50,055 nucleotides of DNA, from the NCBI GenBank assembly GCA_020636155.1, contig JACJYM010000017.1, forward strand, positions 1 to 50,055. The letters run 5' to 3'. The stretch comes from Lewinellaceae bacterium. Lineage in GTDB: Bacteria; Bacteroidota; Bacteroidia; Chitinophagales; Saprospiraceae. The position numbers and the translations under genes were made by a program. Shown here one piece after another: positions 1 to 9,217 of this stretch; position 1 is the stretch's first letter; every line of letters starts with the position of its first letter. The notes under the pieces were generated by a model. The model was not told where the DNA came from and ran no database searches. It was given only the letters and a program-made list of their open reading frames with translations.

Positions 1-780
1 GCCTTGTGCATTACACTGGTCTAGTGTCCAATGAACCAGCAGTTTGTTTTCAGACACCTCACATGCCTGAGCACAACTGGATATTCCTGTGACATTAGAC
101 TCGAGGGTAACTTCTTCTCCTACACAAATGTCCAAATCACCCCCAAGATTCAAACTCAATGTATTCACATCTAAAGTAATAGCGGTAGTTGAATTACACC
201 CTTGATTATTTACATAACTAATATAATAAGTTCCTGCATTTTGAGCAGTAATATTTTCGAGCACCCAATAGGAGCTTTCGTCGGGAATGTTACTGTAAAA
301 ACCGTTGGGTCCATTAATTTCAAAACCAAAAAATCCCAATGACTGGGTTCCAATTTTGATCGATTGTCCCTTACATGCATAGGCTTTATTAGATTGAAAA
401 AAACCATTACCCTGATCTACATAAGGCGTTAATGGTGTAGGATTGCCCCCGTCTAATGTCACTGCAAGTGTTTGATAATCACAACCACATTCATTCAATG
501 CAATCACAGAATACAAATCAGAATCCAGTCCTGACACCGTAAAATTGCCGGCTCCAGAACCTACAAGCTGATTGTTCGAATCGAATACACTCACTGTTCG
601 ATTACAACCCAAAATATTTCCGGAAGAACTAATTTCTATAAAACCATCACTGGCATAGCACGTGCTAGGAGGGCTAGAATTTTCAATATGAAGTTTACAA
701 TTTGATTGCGAAAAAAGATTAAATACGAATAGGAGACAAACAAATGCTGTTCCATAAAAACGAAGTAACATTCGATTCAT
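1..780 (-). CDS. Secreted Ig-like/Cys-rich protein, N-terminal part (runs off window)
   Basis: I translated this by hand from the ATG at 780-778. The frame is open for all 260 codons to the window edge, so the C-terminus is missing. A basic start, MNRMLLRFYG, is followed by a hydrophobic stretch and FSQS, a typical signal peptide with cleavage near residue 24. The rest is a Cys-rich beta-type sequence. GTYYISYVNNQGCNSTTAI and DICVGEEVTLES are Ig/PKD-like segments common in Bacteroidota cell-surface proteins that end in a T9SS sorting domain. No catalytic motif is visible. It is probably an exported surface protein; the sorting domain would lie outside the window. It is transcribed in the same direction as the next gene, but a strong terminator separates the two. 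Confidence 0.8.
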   Translation of the reverse strand, partial: MNRMLLRFYGTAFVCLLFVFNLFSQSNCKLHIENSSPPSTCYASDGFIEISSSGNILGCNRTVSVFDSNNQLVGSGAGNFTVSGLDSDLYSVIALNECGCDYQTLAVTLDGGNPTPLTPYVDQGNGFFQSNKAYACKGQSIKIGTQSLGFFGFEINGPNGFYSNIPDESSYWVLENITAQNAGTYYISYVNNQGCNSTTAITLDVNTLSLNLGGDLDICVGEEVTLESNVTGISSCAQACEVSENKLLVHWTLDQCNAQG

Positions 781-1012
781 TTTAGATTGGTTTTAATCGT
801 CAAATATCTTTATTTATAATATCTCATCAAAATAAAAATCAATAATCAAATGACTATTGTTTTACTAATATGATTAAGAGAAACTTATATAATTAAAGCA
901 ACTTTAATATGTTTTCAACTTACTAAGTATTGGTATTTTTGAGGTAGATTCCTAACCCTAAAGGTCTAAAATCAAAAGGATTTTTCAAATATTTCTAGAT
1001 TAATGTAAAATT

Positions 1013-1048
1013 TTAAACAAAAAAACCGGCCATGAATCATGGCCGGTT
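1013..1048 (-). terminator. Rho-independent terminator of the 1075-5277 gene
   Basis: AACCGGCCATGA and its exact reverse complement form a near-perfect GC-rich hairpin at 1024-1048. On the minus strand it is followed by a T-rich tract (1013-1025). It lies 27 bases after the stop codon of the 1400-residue gene. The 230 bases between here and the gene starting at 780 are AT-rich, and I see nothing else in them. Confidence 0.85.
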
Positions 1049-1074
1049 AAGTGCAAGTTTTGGTTGATTAATTG

Positions 1075-4000
1075 TTACTCGAGACTAATCATTTTTTTAG
1101 TGTCTGAGTAACTACCACTTTCGATTGAATAGTAGTAAACACCAGACCCTCCTAGGGTATTTTTATCGATTGTAATTGAATTTTCACCTGAATTAAATTC
1201 TTTATTCAAGTTATATACTACTTTACCATCAATGTTATATACTGTTAAATTTACAACATCAGTAGTTGGTATAAAGAATTTAATTTCTGTTGTTCCTATG
1301 AATGGATTAGGTTCATTTTGGAACAATTTAAATTCTTGAATACTATTTTCTACACCATTAAATTGTAAGTTTAATTTTGCAGTTTTAATATCATCACCGA
1401 TATAAGCTTCAGATTTAAGCATTGTATTGTCAATACTTAACAAATCGCTTAGTTTTGCAATTCTATTTGCCTTAACTGTTAAGGTCAGAATCCCAGTATT
1501 TGCTAAGACGCCATTAGGGCTGGTTGTACTTAATATTAATTTATTATTAGTTAGATTTACATCTTGTACATTTACTTCAAATACATTTGATGCTATGTCT
1601 AACAATTCTAAACCGTTGGTATTTAATTCTAATTGCATACCGTATAGTTTTTCGGTATTCTCTAGATTTAATTCGATGCTAAAAGTTTGACCTGCACTTA
1701 ATAATTGATCTTCAGTCACCATTGTAACGGTCGTATTACTTCTGTTGTCCGAATTTCGACCTGCGAGATTCAACTCAACCGTTTTATTAACATCTCCTAT
1801 TTTTATACCTACCAAGTTTTGATTTTGCATATCTGTATGTAAATCGTCGATATTTACAATTTCATCTAACGGATACAAATGATTGATATCCATAGCATTA
1901 GACGCATCAACAAATCTCCAACTGTCGTTATCAAATTTAGATACTAATCCCAATACTAGTTTTCTAATCTGTATCAAGTCACTCGCAGTGACTTTCTCAT
2001 CATTTGTCGCATCCGCTGCTATTATCTGATATGGTGAAGTAAACGGTGCCAACCCTAAAATATGTCTTTGTATCAGAACTATATCTAAGGTACTCACTCC
2101 ATTTGTATAATCGGTATCATTTTCTGCAGTGACATTGTAATCAAGATTCATAGGAACAAATTTAAACGTGTATCCATTATCTTCGTCTGCCATAACTCTG
2201 CTCAACTCTGGAAGTTCACCGATAAGATTAACCGTGGTTCCTGCAATCTCTTCACCACTTTCAGTAACAATATTACCAGAAATATTCGCTGTCAAACCTT
2301 CGCCACAAACTCCTTGATTATCCAATAAATTTAAATAAACCAAACAGTAGTCTGTATTCATCTTTTCGTCCCATACCGACATTTTCACCTCGGCTTCAGG
2401 CATATCGTCACAATCAAATATTTTTGCAGAACTATTAGTTTCTGGAACCCATTTTTGAGCATTACCAGAATTGTATTGCGATAAAGTGGCATTTTCACCT
2501 GCTCCTTTAAAGTAATGTTCTTGATTAATTTTTGATAAAACAGGATGTGCCCCATCAAATGTAAACAACAAATCAGGTTTTGCAGTACAGTTGTCAAATG
2601 AACCTAAATCAAAGTCTCTTGCCCAAAGTTCAACTTGTCCATTAACCATCAAAGCAGATGACAGATTTACACAATATGGTGTTGGTGCTTTCTTATCAAC
2701 CACCATAAATGTGTTGGTACAACTTGTAATATTGCCACAACCATCAGAGACTTTCCATTGAACAATATGGTTGGCCATACTTCCGTAAATGTCTTCTGGA
2801 ATCGTGATTTTTACATCTTGTCCAGAAGCTGTCGGACTGACATATCTATCTGGAATACCATTACCATTTGTATCATTTGAGAATGAATTATCAGATGCAG
2901 GCAGTAAACTTGAGTATTCATATTCCCAAGTACCGTCACCCCATAAGTCAACAAGAATAGTCCACTTTAACCATGAGCTTGCACAGTCACCATTATCGGT
3001 AGCATGATTTGTCAGCATTAATTGTCTTGTTTCACATTTGTCTCCGTCATTGTCCACATCACTATTGTCATTGACAGCAAACATTTGATTTTCGCAAGTT
3101 AATACTGGGGCTACGTTATCTACCACTTTTATTATCTGAATGTGGTGCCATATACCTTCATCGTCAAAACCATTAGGCTCATATTGACACCAATCAATGA
3201 CTGTCCAGTGATTTACAATTTTAAAACATGCACCTTCTTCAAATTTAAAAGTATCAGATTCTAAACTAAACCCAATCAAGTCACACGGTCCTGATGACCA
3301 CGTCGGAACTTCAACATCGGGTAAATTTAAGCAATCTGTCGTCTCATCCGATGGCCAATCAATATCATCACCATCAAACGGATCTTCTGATACTTTATTG
3401 ATTCTTTGTACACAGAAAATACTCGGTGCATTCACAACACTCCATCTTCTTAGCACATAACCAGATCCACAGGCATCCAAGTATTCAATATCAGAGTATG
3501 TAGTCTCTAGTGTCAAACAATTGGAAGAAGCAGTTGCCTCACCTACAAGGCTCAAATCATTACAATCATCTGAACAACTAATGGTTACTTCAGCTGGGCA
3601 AGTAATCTGTGGTGGAAGCTTGTCTTCAACTCGAACATAAGCCCAAGTTTCATTAAAGTTATCACCATCACTGCCATACACACCATCCATGTCTCCATCA
3701 TCCCAAACTCTCAACCAAACTTTTACGATTCCGTAAGCCACTGTTCCTTCAACGTCAGTTAAGTCTGCGCAGCAGAATTTTACATAAGCTCCATTGTCTG
3801 GATCGTAAGAGTTACTATTTGGATTAGTACTTCCGTCGAATGTATGACCATCCGCATTATAAGTGAAGTTTCCAGTGTAACCACAACCATCTTCATCTCT
3901 GGTCGGATCATCTTCCCTTCTTACTTCTAAATGTACAGCACTACAACCGTCAAATGAACCGTTGTCAACGCTATTGGCAAATAACTTAGCAATACCATCT

Positions 4001-5277
4001 CCATTACCTGAATTGGTAAGGGAAATCACAATGTTTTGTTTAGCCACTGCAATTGGTGCTGTATGATCTACTATATCTACAGTCACACTGGCAACGCTTG
4101 TATTTCCGCAGCAATCGCTCGCTACGTAATTGAATGTATGAGATCCCTTAGGAGCTCCTTGAACCAGGTATTTTTGCTCACTTACATCGAAAGTTATGTT
4201 AATACCAATTGGTCCGGTTACGGTGTAATTAACTGCATCAGAACAGTTGTCATGTAAGATTTTAGGTGCCGGCATGTAGAAATTACCAACACAACCCCAA
4301 GGGTCAACACTTACCGTAAATCCATCAGCAGCAATCGTCGGTGCTTCAGTATCAGCTGCTTTAATGACTTGAATATAATTCATCGTCAATGAAGTACACC
4401 AATCCAATACCAACCAAGATCTAATGACCTTTTTACTTGCGGAACATCCATTACCACAAGCCGGTGTCTCTGTATCGGTTTTGGCGGCTACTAGATTGCA
4501 TAGATTGCTATTAATAGCCTGACCATTCACAGTTGGGTAAGCATAAGTCAACGCTGTTTCATATCCAACTGAAGGAGTAAAGTAATCCACGATGCCTTGC
4601 ATACTCGTATTGGAGCCACACGTCATGATTATTGGATTGACCGGTGGCATAACATCTCCTAGCGTTGCAGGATACAATGCATATTCCATCGTACATGAAG
4701 AAGATTGATTACCATGACTATCTGTAAAAACATAAGTACGTCTGATGTACTTAGCACCACAACCCGCATCGATGACTTCATCAGAAGTGACCGTCGTGTA
4801 AGTACCACAGTTTTCTTCAACTACAGGTGTTGGTACTGAAACAGAGCCATTTAAAATGCCTTGCTCCTCTACACATAAAAATTGACAATTAGGATCACTG
4901 CCCCCTATTTCACATGGGCATTCGACAATCTGAGGTGGTAGTTTATCTTCTACAGATAAATTTCCCCAACATGAATTTCCATTAGCTGGATTTGTAACTG
5001 TAACGGAGTAACTTCCTGGACTTGAGATAATATTACCTGAAATTCCAGAAATCTTTACAGAAAATCCACTAACATCACCAGTTTCACCCTCGAGAACCAT
5101 CTCAGGAGTGATTAACGCTTCGCAATTTTCATCAAGTGAAACCTGCACTAAATCATTACAGGCAATACTTTGACTATAAGATTTGTTGTAAAAAGTAAAA
5201 TTGAAAAGAAAGCTGAGAGCCATCAACCATAGGGATAGCCTCCACCTTCCATGAGTGTAAAAATCGGTCTTTACCAT
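1075..5277 (-). CDS. Large T9SS-secreted protein with dockerin-like, cohesin-like and sorting domains
   Basis: 1400 residues, ATG start at 5277-5275. An N-terminal signal peptide (hydrophobic LSLWLMALSFLFNF, cleavage near YSQS) leads into about 950 residues of repeated Cys-rich, HYR-like segments, each with a phrase such as VEDKLPPQI or VDNVAPVLTC. Around residue 1000 is a carboxypeptidase-regulatory-like fold (ISGNIVTESGEEIAGTTV). At about 1055-1110 are two dockerin-like repeats (VSTLDIVLIQRHILGL and VTASDLIQIRKLVLGL). At about 1190-1300 is a cohesin-like beta domain (FSIELNLENTEKLYGMQLEL). Residues 1318-1400 match a type A T9SS sorting domain (FQNEPNPFIGTTEI, ending DTKKMISLE). It is therefore predicted to be exported by Sec, then T9SS, to the surface. 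Its ligand is unknown. A small hairpin (GTGCC-TTGC-GGCAC, 5314-5327) lies in the presumed leader. Confidence 0.85.
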   Translation of the reverse strand: MVKTDFYTHGRWRLSLWLMALSFLFNFTFYNKSYSQSIACNDLVQVSLDENCEALITPEMVLEGETGDVSGFSVKISGISGNIISSPGSYSVTVTNPANGNSCWGNLSVEDKLPPQIVECPCEIGGSDPNCQFLCVEEQGILNGSVSVPTPVVEENCGTYTTVTSDEVIDAGCGAKYIRRTYVFTDSHGNQSSSCTMEYALYPATLGDVMPPVNPIIMTCGSNTSMQGIVDYFTPSVGYETALTYAYPTVNGQAINSNLCNLVAAKTDTETPACGNGCSASKKVIRSWLVLDWCTSLTMNYIQVIKAADTEAPTIAADGFTVSVDPWGCVGNFYMPAPKILHDNCSDAVNYTVTGPIGINITFDVSEQKYLVQGAPKGSHTFNYVASDCCGNTSVASVTVDIVDHTAPIAVAKQNIVISLTNSGNGDGIAKLFANSVDNGSFDGCSAVHLEVRREDDPTRDEDGCGYTGNFTYNADGHTFDGSTNPNSNSYDPDNGAYVKFCCADLTDVEGTVAYGIVKVWLRVWDDGDMDGVYGSDGDNFNETWAYVRVEDKLPPQITCPAEVTISCSDDCNDLSLVGEATASSNCLTLETTYSDIEYLDACGSGYVLRRWSVVNAPSIFCVQRINKVSEDPFDGDDIDWPSDETTDCLNLPDVEVPTWSSGPCDLIGFSLESDTFKFEEGACFKIVNHWTVIDWCQYEPNGFDDEGIWHHIQIIKVVDNVAPVLTCENQMFAVNDNSDVDNDGDKCETRQLMLTNHATDNGDCASSWLKWTILVDLWGDGTWEYEYSSLLPASDNSFSNDTNGNGIPDRYVSPTASGQDVKITIPEDIYGSMANHIVQWKVSDGCGNITSCTNTFMVVDKKAPTPYCVNLSSALMVNGQVELWARDFDLGSFDNCTAKPDLLFTFDGAHPVLSKINQEHYFKGAGENATLSQYNSGNAQKWVPETNSSAKIFDCDDMPEAEVKMSVWDEKMNTDYCLVYLNLLDNQGVCGEGLTANISGNIVTESGEEIAGTTVNLIGELPELSRVMADEDNGYTFKFVPMNLDYNVTAENDTDYTNGVSTLDIVLIQRHILGLAPFTSPYQIIAADATNDEKVTASDLIQIRKLVLGLVSKFDNDSWRFVDASNAMDINHLYPLDEIVNIDDLHTDMQNQNLVGIKIGDVNKTVELNLAGRNSDNRSNTTVTMVTEDQLLSAGQTFSIELNLENTEKLYGMQLELNTNGLELLDIASNVFEVNVQDVNLTNNKLILSTTSPNGVLANTGILTLTVKANRIAKLSDLLSIDNTMLKSEAYIGDDIKTAKLNLQFNGVENSIQEFKLFQNEPNPFIGTTEIKFFIPTTDVVNLTVYNIDGKVVYNLNKEFNSGENSITIDKNTLGGSGVYYYSIESGSYSDTKKMISLE

Positions 5278-5480
5278 GGGTAAAAAGTTTTAGTTATTAA
5301 AAGAGTTTAAAATGTGCCTTGCGGCACTAGTTCAGGATAAGTTAAAGACTCTCTTAAAATTTTTGGCGGGAAACCGGTGTAAAGATAAGGGGACTTAATT
5401 TTCTAATTAAAATTTCTGAGATGGTATTTTTAGCATATTATTTTTCATAATTTATGGGTTTTTCTAATATCTCAATGTTT

Positions 5481-5993
5481 TCAAAGGCTTGTATCATCAT
5501 CTTCAATTTCAGAAATATGTTCTTTTATAAAATTGTACAATCGGGCAGAATCATTATAAGCGATTCTTCTTCCAAATACTGTGACCATATACAAAGCTAG
5601 TAACCCAATTCCTAAAGCGACACAAAGGTATATTAGATTAGAATCGATATTTAAACTTCTATTTGAAAGATAAATTATCAATGAAAATAGTAATCCCACA
5701 CCCATAGCCCCATAGCCAAACATAAGCAAAACCCAAGTATTCGGCTTTGGACCAATCAATCCATTCACCTTAAAAGTATCCGTATTTATGTCTTCGACAT
5801 TGAGATTTGCCTGTGGTGACCAGAAATGCTGATAATTATTTTTAAAACCTAAGACAATGTGATAATCATTGCCGGAGGTCACCAAATCTTCTGTTTGACT
5901 TGCGAGTAAACCCATTCTTTCATTTAGCATTTTGGGGCTTTCATTGGTCACAAATTCAAATCTTGGTCTTAATGTATTTAAGGTTAATTTCAT
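5481..5993 (-). CDS. Hypothetical two-helix membrane protein
   Basis: 170 residues, ATG start at 5993-5991. I do not recognise the family. The N-terminal half (about residues 1-80) is soluble and mixed in character. Two hydrophobic helices follow at about 86-107 (starting NTWVLLMFGYGAMGVGLL) and 117-138 (LIYLCVALGIGLLALYMVTV), then a short acidic tail ending EIEDDDTSL. This would place both ends on the same side of the inner membrane. It is divergent from the barrel protein starting near 6092, with under 100 bases between them. It could be a small membrane regulator or transporter accessory protein, but nothing in the sequence decides this. Confidence 0.65.
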   Translation of the reverse strand: MKLTLNTLRPRFEFVTNESPKMLNERMGLLASQTEDLVTSGNDYHIVLGFKNNYQHFWSPQANLNVEDINTDTFKVNGLIGPKPNTWVLLMFGYGAMGVGLLFSLIIYLSNRSLNIDSNLIYLCVALGIGLLALYMVTVFGRRIAYNDSARLYNFIKEHISEIEDDDTSL

Positions 5994-6041
5994 TTTTTAA
6001 ACATTCATTTTAAAATTGAAAAATAAGTTGAGACATTCGTA

Positions 6042-6073
6042 TTTTCAAAAGTACGTCCAAAATACTAATTTTG
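6042..6073 (+). promoter_or_regulatory. Candidate Bacteroidota promoter
   Basis: TAATTTTG at 6066-6073 fits the TAnnTTTG -7 box, with a TTTT (consensus TTTG) 20 bases upstream at 6042-6045. The predicted start of transcription near 6080 falls on the first in-frame ATG, which favours the next ATG (6092) as the translation start of the downstream gene. Confidence 0.35.
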
Positions 6074-6091
6074 TCCTTAATGAAATCAATT

Positions 6092-6793
6092 ATGAAAAAT
6101 TTTTTATTTCCAATTTTTTTGGTGGTATTCGGAATAAGCACGGCCACTTCGCAGAGTTTTTGGTTCGGAGCCAAATCTGGTCTTGGCCTTAACAGGCAGC
6201 AATGGAGCAATTTTAACAGACAATTTGTCGCCACGGCATTTGGTGATGCTTTGATAGAATCTTATGATGAGGAGGAAACCAACTCCCTGTATGCTATGCT
6301 AGGATACCACCTTCGGGGAAGTGGAATACGATTTACTCAATTTCAAGGATATACTACACAGACCAATGGGTACATCTTTAGAAATCTGGTACTCGAACTG
6401 GGTGTAAAAAGAGCCTTGGGAGATTATGGAGATAAATACAGACCTTATTATATTATGGCCGTAAGAGGTGAATATACCCTCTCTACCAATCTAGATGAAT
6501 TCGTTGGATATGATACTCGGTATTTTCCTCACAACGATTTCGTGAACAAATTCAACTACGGCATTACTTTCGGTGCAGGATATGAGTGGACAACCAGCAA
6601 TTATCAGAAGGTGTTTTTAGAATTGGCGATTAATCCTGACGTCTCTTATCAATACGACCAACCGGCACTGAGTAATGTGAGGAATCCCTATACTGGTACC
6701 AAGGAAAATTTATCCCCTGTGAGAGTACGAAATTTAAGTTTTGAAATCAAAGTCGGCGTGAAATTTTTAAGGAAGGTGACGTATATAGATTAA
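6092..6793 (+). CDS. Outer-membrane beta-barrel-like protein
   Basis: Starts are possible at ATG 6080 or ATG 6092. I prefer 6092 because MKNFLFPIFLVVFGIS then gives a compact signal peptide ending TATSQS, and because of the position of the upstream -7 box. The mature part (about 210 residues) consists of alternating polar and aromatic strands with Gly/Tyr-rich turns (SFWFGAKSGLGLN, FNYGITFGAGYEWTT, LSFEIKVGVKFL). This fits a small outer-membrane barrel of the OmpA/PorT-like type common in the phylum. No catalytic residues are evident. The family cannot be fixed by eye. The gene stands alone on the plus strand. Confidence 0.7.
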   Translation: MKNFLFPIFLVVFGISTATSQSFWFGAKSGLGLNRQQWSNFNRQFVATAFGDALIESYDEEETNSLYAMLGYHLRGSGIRFTQFQGYTTQTNGYIFRNLVLELGVKRALGDYGDKYRPYYIMAVRGEYTLSTNLDEFVGYDTRYFPHNDFVNKFNYGITFGAGYEWTTSNYQKVFLELAINPDVSYQYDQPALSNVRNPYTGTKENLSPVRVRNLSFEIKVGVKFLRKVTYID

Positions 6794-7287
6794 AGGACAA
6801 CTTCCTTATCGAAAATCTTGGCAAAAATGACCACCATAATGCAAATATTATTTGACAGTGAAACAAGTTAGGCTCTGAGAAAATTACGAGATTGTAATGG
6901 GAAGATTCAAGGTATGTGATTGATTTTTTAGAAAAATTCTACAGCTAAAGGATAACCTTATTAACTGATTTGGAATTTGTCTGTAAATTTGAAATTACCT
7001 AAAAGTTCTATGAAAGAAGAACATCAATTAACCATTGGAAAATTGGCATTTAATACTTCTCCAAGCTCAGTGATCACAAATCTATAAAGCTTGAAGCTCA
7101 ATTCCTTTAACCATTAGGTGAAATAGATTTCTAATCCCCGATTCAATGGTGATATTGCATTATGTTTTGCATAAGGTTTTCATGGAGCTCTATGTAGAAG
7201 ATGATTTTCTAGTTGAATTTATCTATGTACCCCTCATGACAAAACACCACAATTTACAAACCATGCATCTTAGATTAAAAATGTCGA
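6794..7287 (+). other. Gene-poor stretch, possibly a decayed ORF
   Basis: About 490 bases with no convincing gene. From the ATG at about 6828 the plus frame reads plausible protein (ILFDSETS, ALRKLRDCNGKIQG) broken by several stops. Further down, protein-like pieces occur in other frames, the longest being the open stretch at 7146-7334 (MELYVEDDFLVEFIYV). That stretch overlaps the DUF4349 gene in another frame and shows no family I recognise. It may be a degraded gene or plain intergenic DNA. Confidence 0.3.
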
Positions 7288-8160
7288 ATGTCAAAAAATC
7301 TAATTTTAATAGTCTCAGTTCTATTAATCTCTAGTTGTCGAAACCACGAAGAAGCTTCCCAGCCAAGTTCTGACAACAACAAAACTGCAAATAAAGCCCT
7401 GATATTGGACTACGAATTTGGTTCCACTCCACCGAGGACAATGGAGTCCCCACCACCACCTGAATTAACATTAGAAAAAGCAAGTAAAATCATCAAAACC
7501 GGATTTCTAAAATTCCAAGTTAATGACTTGAATTCAACTAAAATTAAAGTGGATTCATTGCTTAAGAAAAGCCATGGTTATTATGAAAATGAACAATTTA
7601 ATTCCCATAGTAACAGAATCACTTATACTCTACTATTAAGAATTCCCAACACACATTTTGATTCGCTAGTCAAGCTTTTTGAACAAGGAATTGATAGATT
7701 AGAAGGAAAAAATATAAATGCCAAGGATGTCACCGAAGAATATGTAGATCTAAATATAAGACTCAACAATCATTTGGCATACCTCAATCAGTATAAAGAC
7801 ATTCTTAAAAAAGCAAATTCAATAAAGGAAATCCTTGAAGTTCAAGAGAAAATACGAAGCCTAGAGGAAGAAATAGAAAGTAAAAAGGGAAGACTGAACT
7901 ACTTGGATGACAAGGTAAAGTATTCCACTTTAAATCTTGAATTGACCGAATTAATTACATCAACACCATCAAGTGAATCAAAATTTACAACACGACTAAA
8001 ATCCGCATTTAATGATGGATTTGAGGGTTTTCTTGGATTTATTGTAGGAGTAATAAGTCTTTGGCCACTCCTAATAGTGTTGCTATTCATAATTATTAGT
8101 AGAAAAAGCATATTTAAAAATCTGAACTTTAGGAAAAGTAATTCTCCTAAAGACTTATGA
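7288..8160 (+). CDS. DUF4349 domain lipoprotein
   Basis: 290 residues. The short signal sequence MSKNLILIVSVLL ends in the lipobox ISSC, so Cys17 is the likely lipid-modified residue. A low-complexity Ser/Pro region follows. From about residue 65 the sequence matches the DUF4349 pattern: ITKTG-like IIKTGFLKFQVNDL, then RITYTLLLRIP and the signature DVTEEYVDLNIRLNN. A coiled-coil region (EVQEKIRSLEEEIESKKGRL) and the closing strand YSTLNLELTE follow. A C-terminal transmembrane helix (about 247-270, LGFIVGVISLWPLLIVLLFI) and a basic tail follow. In this family the protein is membrane-anchored and of unknown function. The ATG at 7288 is chosen because it gives the complete lipoprotein signal. 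Confidence 0.85.
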   Translation: MSKNLILIVSVLLISSCRNHEEASQPSSDNNKTANKALILDYEFGSTPPRTMESPPPPELTLEKASKIIKTGFLKFQVNDLNSTKIKVDSLLKKSHGYYENEQFNSHSNRITYTLLLRIPNTHFDSLVKLFEQGIDRLEGKNINAKDVTEEYVDLNIRLNNHLAYLNQYKDILKKANSIKEILEVQEKIRSLEEEIESKKGRLNYLDDKVKYSTLNLELTELITSTPSSESKFTTRLKSAFNDGFEGFLGFIVGVISLWPLLIVLLFIIISRKSIFKNLNFRKSNSPKDL

Positions 8161-8341
8161 CCAAGATTGGTCATGAACCATTCAAATAGCATTTGACATC
8201 CAAATATCTAAATTGTTTTAAGAAGTGAAAAAACTCGATCAAAAGCAAATTTTATACTTTATTGTACGGGGATAATTGTGCTTGGGATTAATAGATTCTA
8301 TTTATTAAATAAAAATTAAGGTTTTTTTATTTTCTAATTTA

Positions 8342-8349
8342 TAATTTTG
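8342..8349 (+). promoter_or_regulatory. Candidate -7 box ahead of uppS
   Basis: TAATTTTG followed by C matches TAnnTTTG and lies about 30 bases before the TTG start of uppS. No good TTTG -33 box is seen at the expected distance, so this is a weak call. The rest of the 219-base gap (8161-8379) is AT-rich with no visible gene. Confidence 0.3.
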
Positions 8350-8379
8350 CACCTCTTTAGCATGTAGGAAAATTTAGTA

Positions 8380-9129
8380 TTGGATACGGATCAACACAAC
8401 ATCGATTTAAAAAAGCTGCCTAAGCATATCGCTATAATCATGGACGGCAATGGGAGATGGGCAAAGTCCAGAAACCAAGTTCGTGTGTTCGGCCATAAAA
8501 ACGGGGTCAATTCTGTACGAGAAGTCACGGAAGCCTGTGCCGAGCTCGGTGTCCAATACTTGACGCTATATGCATTCAGCACCGAAAATTGGGACAGACC
8601 AAAATTTGAGGTAAACACCCTTATGAAACTGTTGGTTGACACTTTAAAAAAAGAAATTAATACACTCAACAAAAACGACATTTCGTTACAAGCTATCGGT
8701 GACCTTTCAAAGCTACCCGAAAAAACAAGAAAAGCTTTGCTTGAAGGGATAGAAGCGACCAAAACCAACAGTCGCATGAAACTCATTCTTGCACTAAATT
8801 ATAGTTCGAAATGGGAAATAGCAGAGTGCATCAAAAAAATCGCCATTCAATATGCTGATGGAGTTTTAGACCTCCAAGATATCAATGACAAGTGTATCTG
8901 CGAAAACCTTGAGACAAAGGGTATTCCGGATCCTGAGCTCATGATCAGGACAAGCGGTGAACAGCGGATTAGCAATTTTTTACTCTACCAGCTCGCTTAT
9001 GCGGAGTTGTATTTTACGGAAACAATGTGGCCCGATTTTAATAAGGCCGCTTTATATAAAGCCATCGAAAATTTTCAAGAAAGAGAAAGAAGATTTGGCA
9101 AGACCAGTGAGCAATTGAAAAATGCTTAA
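8380..9129 (+). CDS. uppS: Isoprenyl transferase (undecaprenyl diphosphate synthase)
   Basis: 249 residues, the usual size for the cis-prenyltransferase family. The enzyme adds isopentenyl diphosphate units to farnesyl diphosphate to make the C55 carrier lipid for peptidoglycan and surface glycans. Family motifs are all present: HIAIIMDGNGRWAK (catalytic Asp and phosphate-binding loop), the Arg/His region GHKNGVNSVREV, LTLYAFSTENWDRP, LNYSSKWEI, and the C-terminal PELMIRTSGEQRISNFL with AYAELYFTETMWPDF. The start is a TTG at 8380. The first in-frame ATG is inside the active-site motif, so an upstream start is required and TTG is the best one. It heads the classical Bacteroidota order uppS-bamA-ompH. 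Confidence 0.95.
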   Translation: MDTDQHNIDLKKLPKHIAIIMDGNGRWAKSRNQVRVFGHKNGVNSVREVTEACAELGVQYLTLYAFSTENWDRPKFEVNTLMKLLVDTLKKEINTLNKNDISLQAIGDLSKLPEKTRKALLEGIEATKTNSRMKLILALNYSSKWEIAECIKKIAIQYADGVLDLQDINDKCICENLETKGIPDPELMIRTSGEQRISNFLLYQLAYAELYFTETMWPDFNKAALYKAIENFQERERRFGKTSEQLKNA

Positions 9130-9217
9130 CATTTTTTTAAAAGAGTCAAAGGCACAGAAAATGATATAAATCGTTTTTAAAAAGCTATTTGACACAACAA
9201 AAAATAGAAAAAACTGA

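Noticed and set aside
7146..7334. 62-codon open frame before the DUF4349 gene
   Set aside because: It overlaps the lipoprotein signal sequence in a different frame and has no recognisable family. Kept only as part of a possible decayed region.
8391..8786. 131-codon frame on the minus strand opposite uppS
   Set aside because: It is fully covered by a highly conserved enzyme gene in the sense direction, and the antisense product shows no motif.
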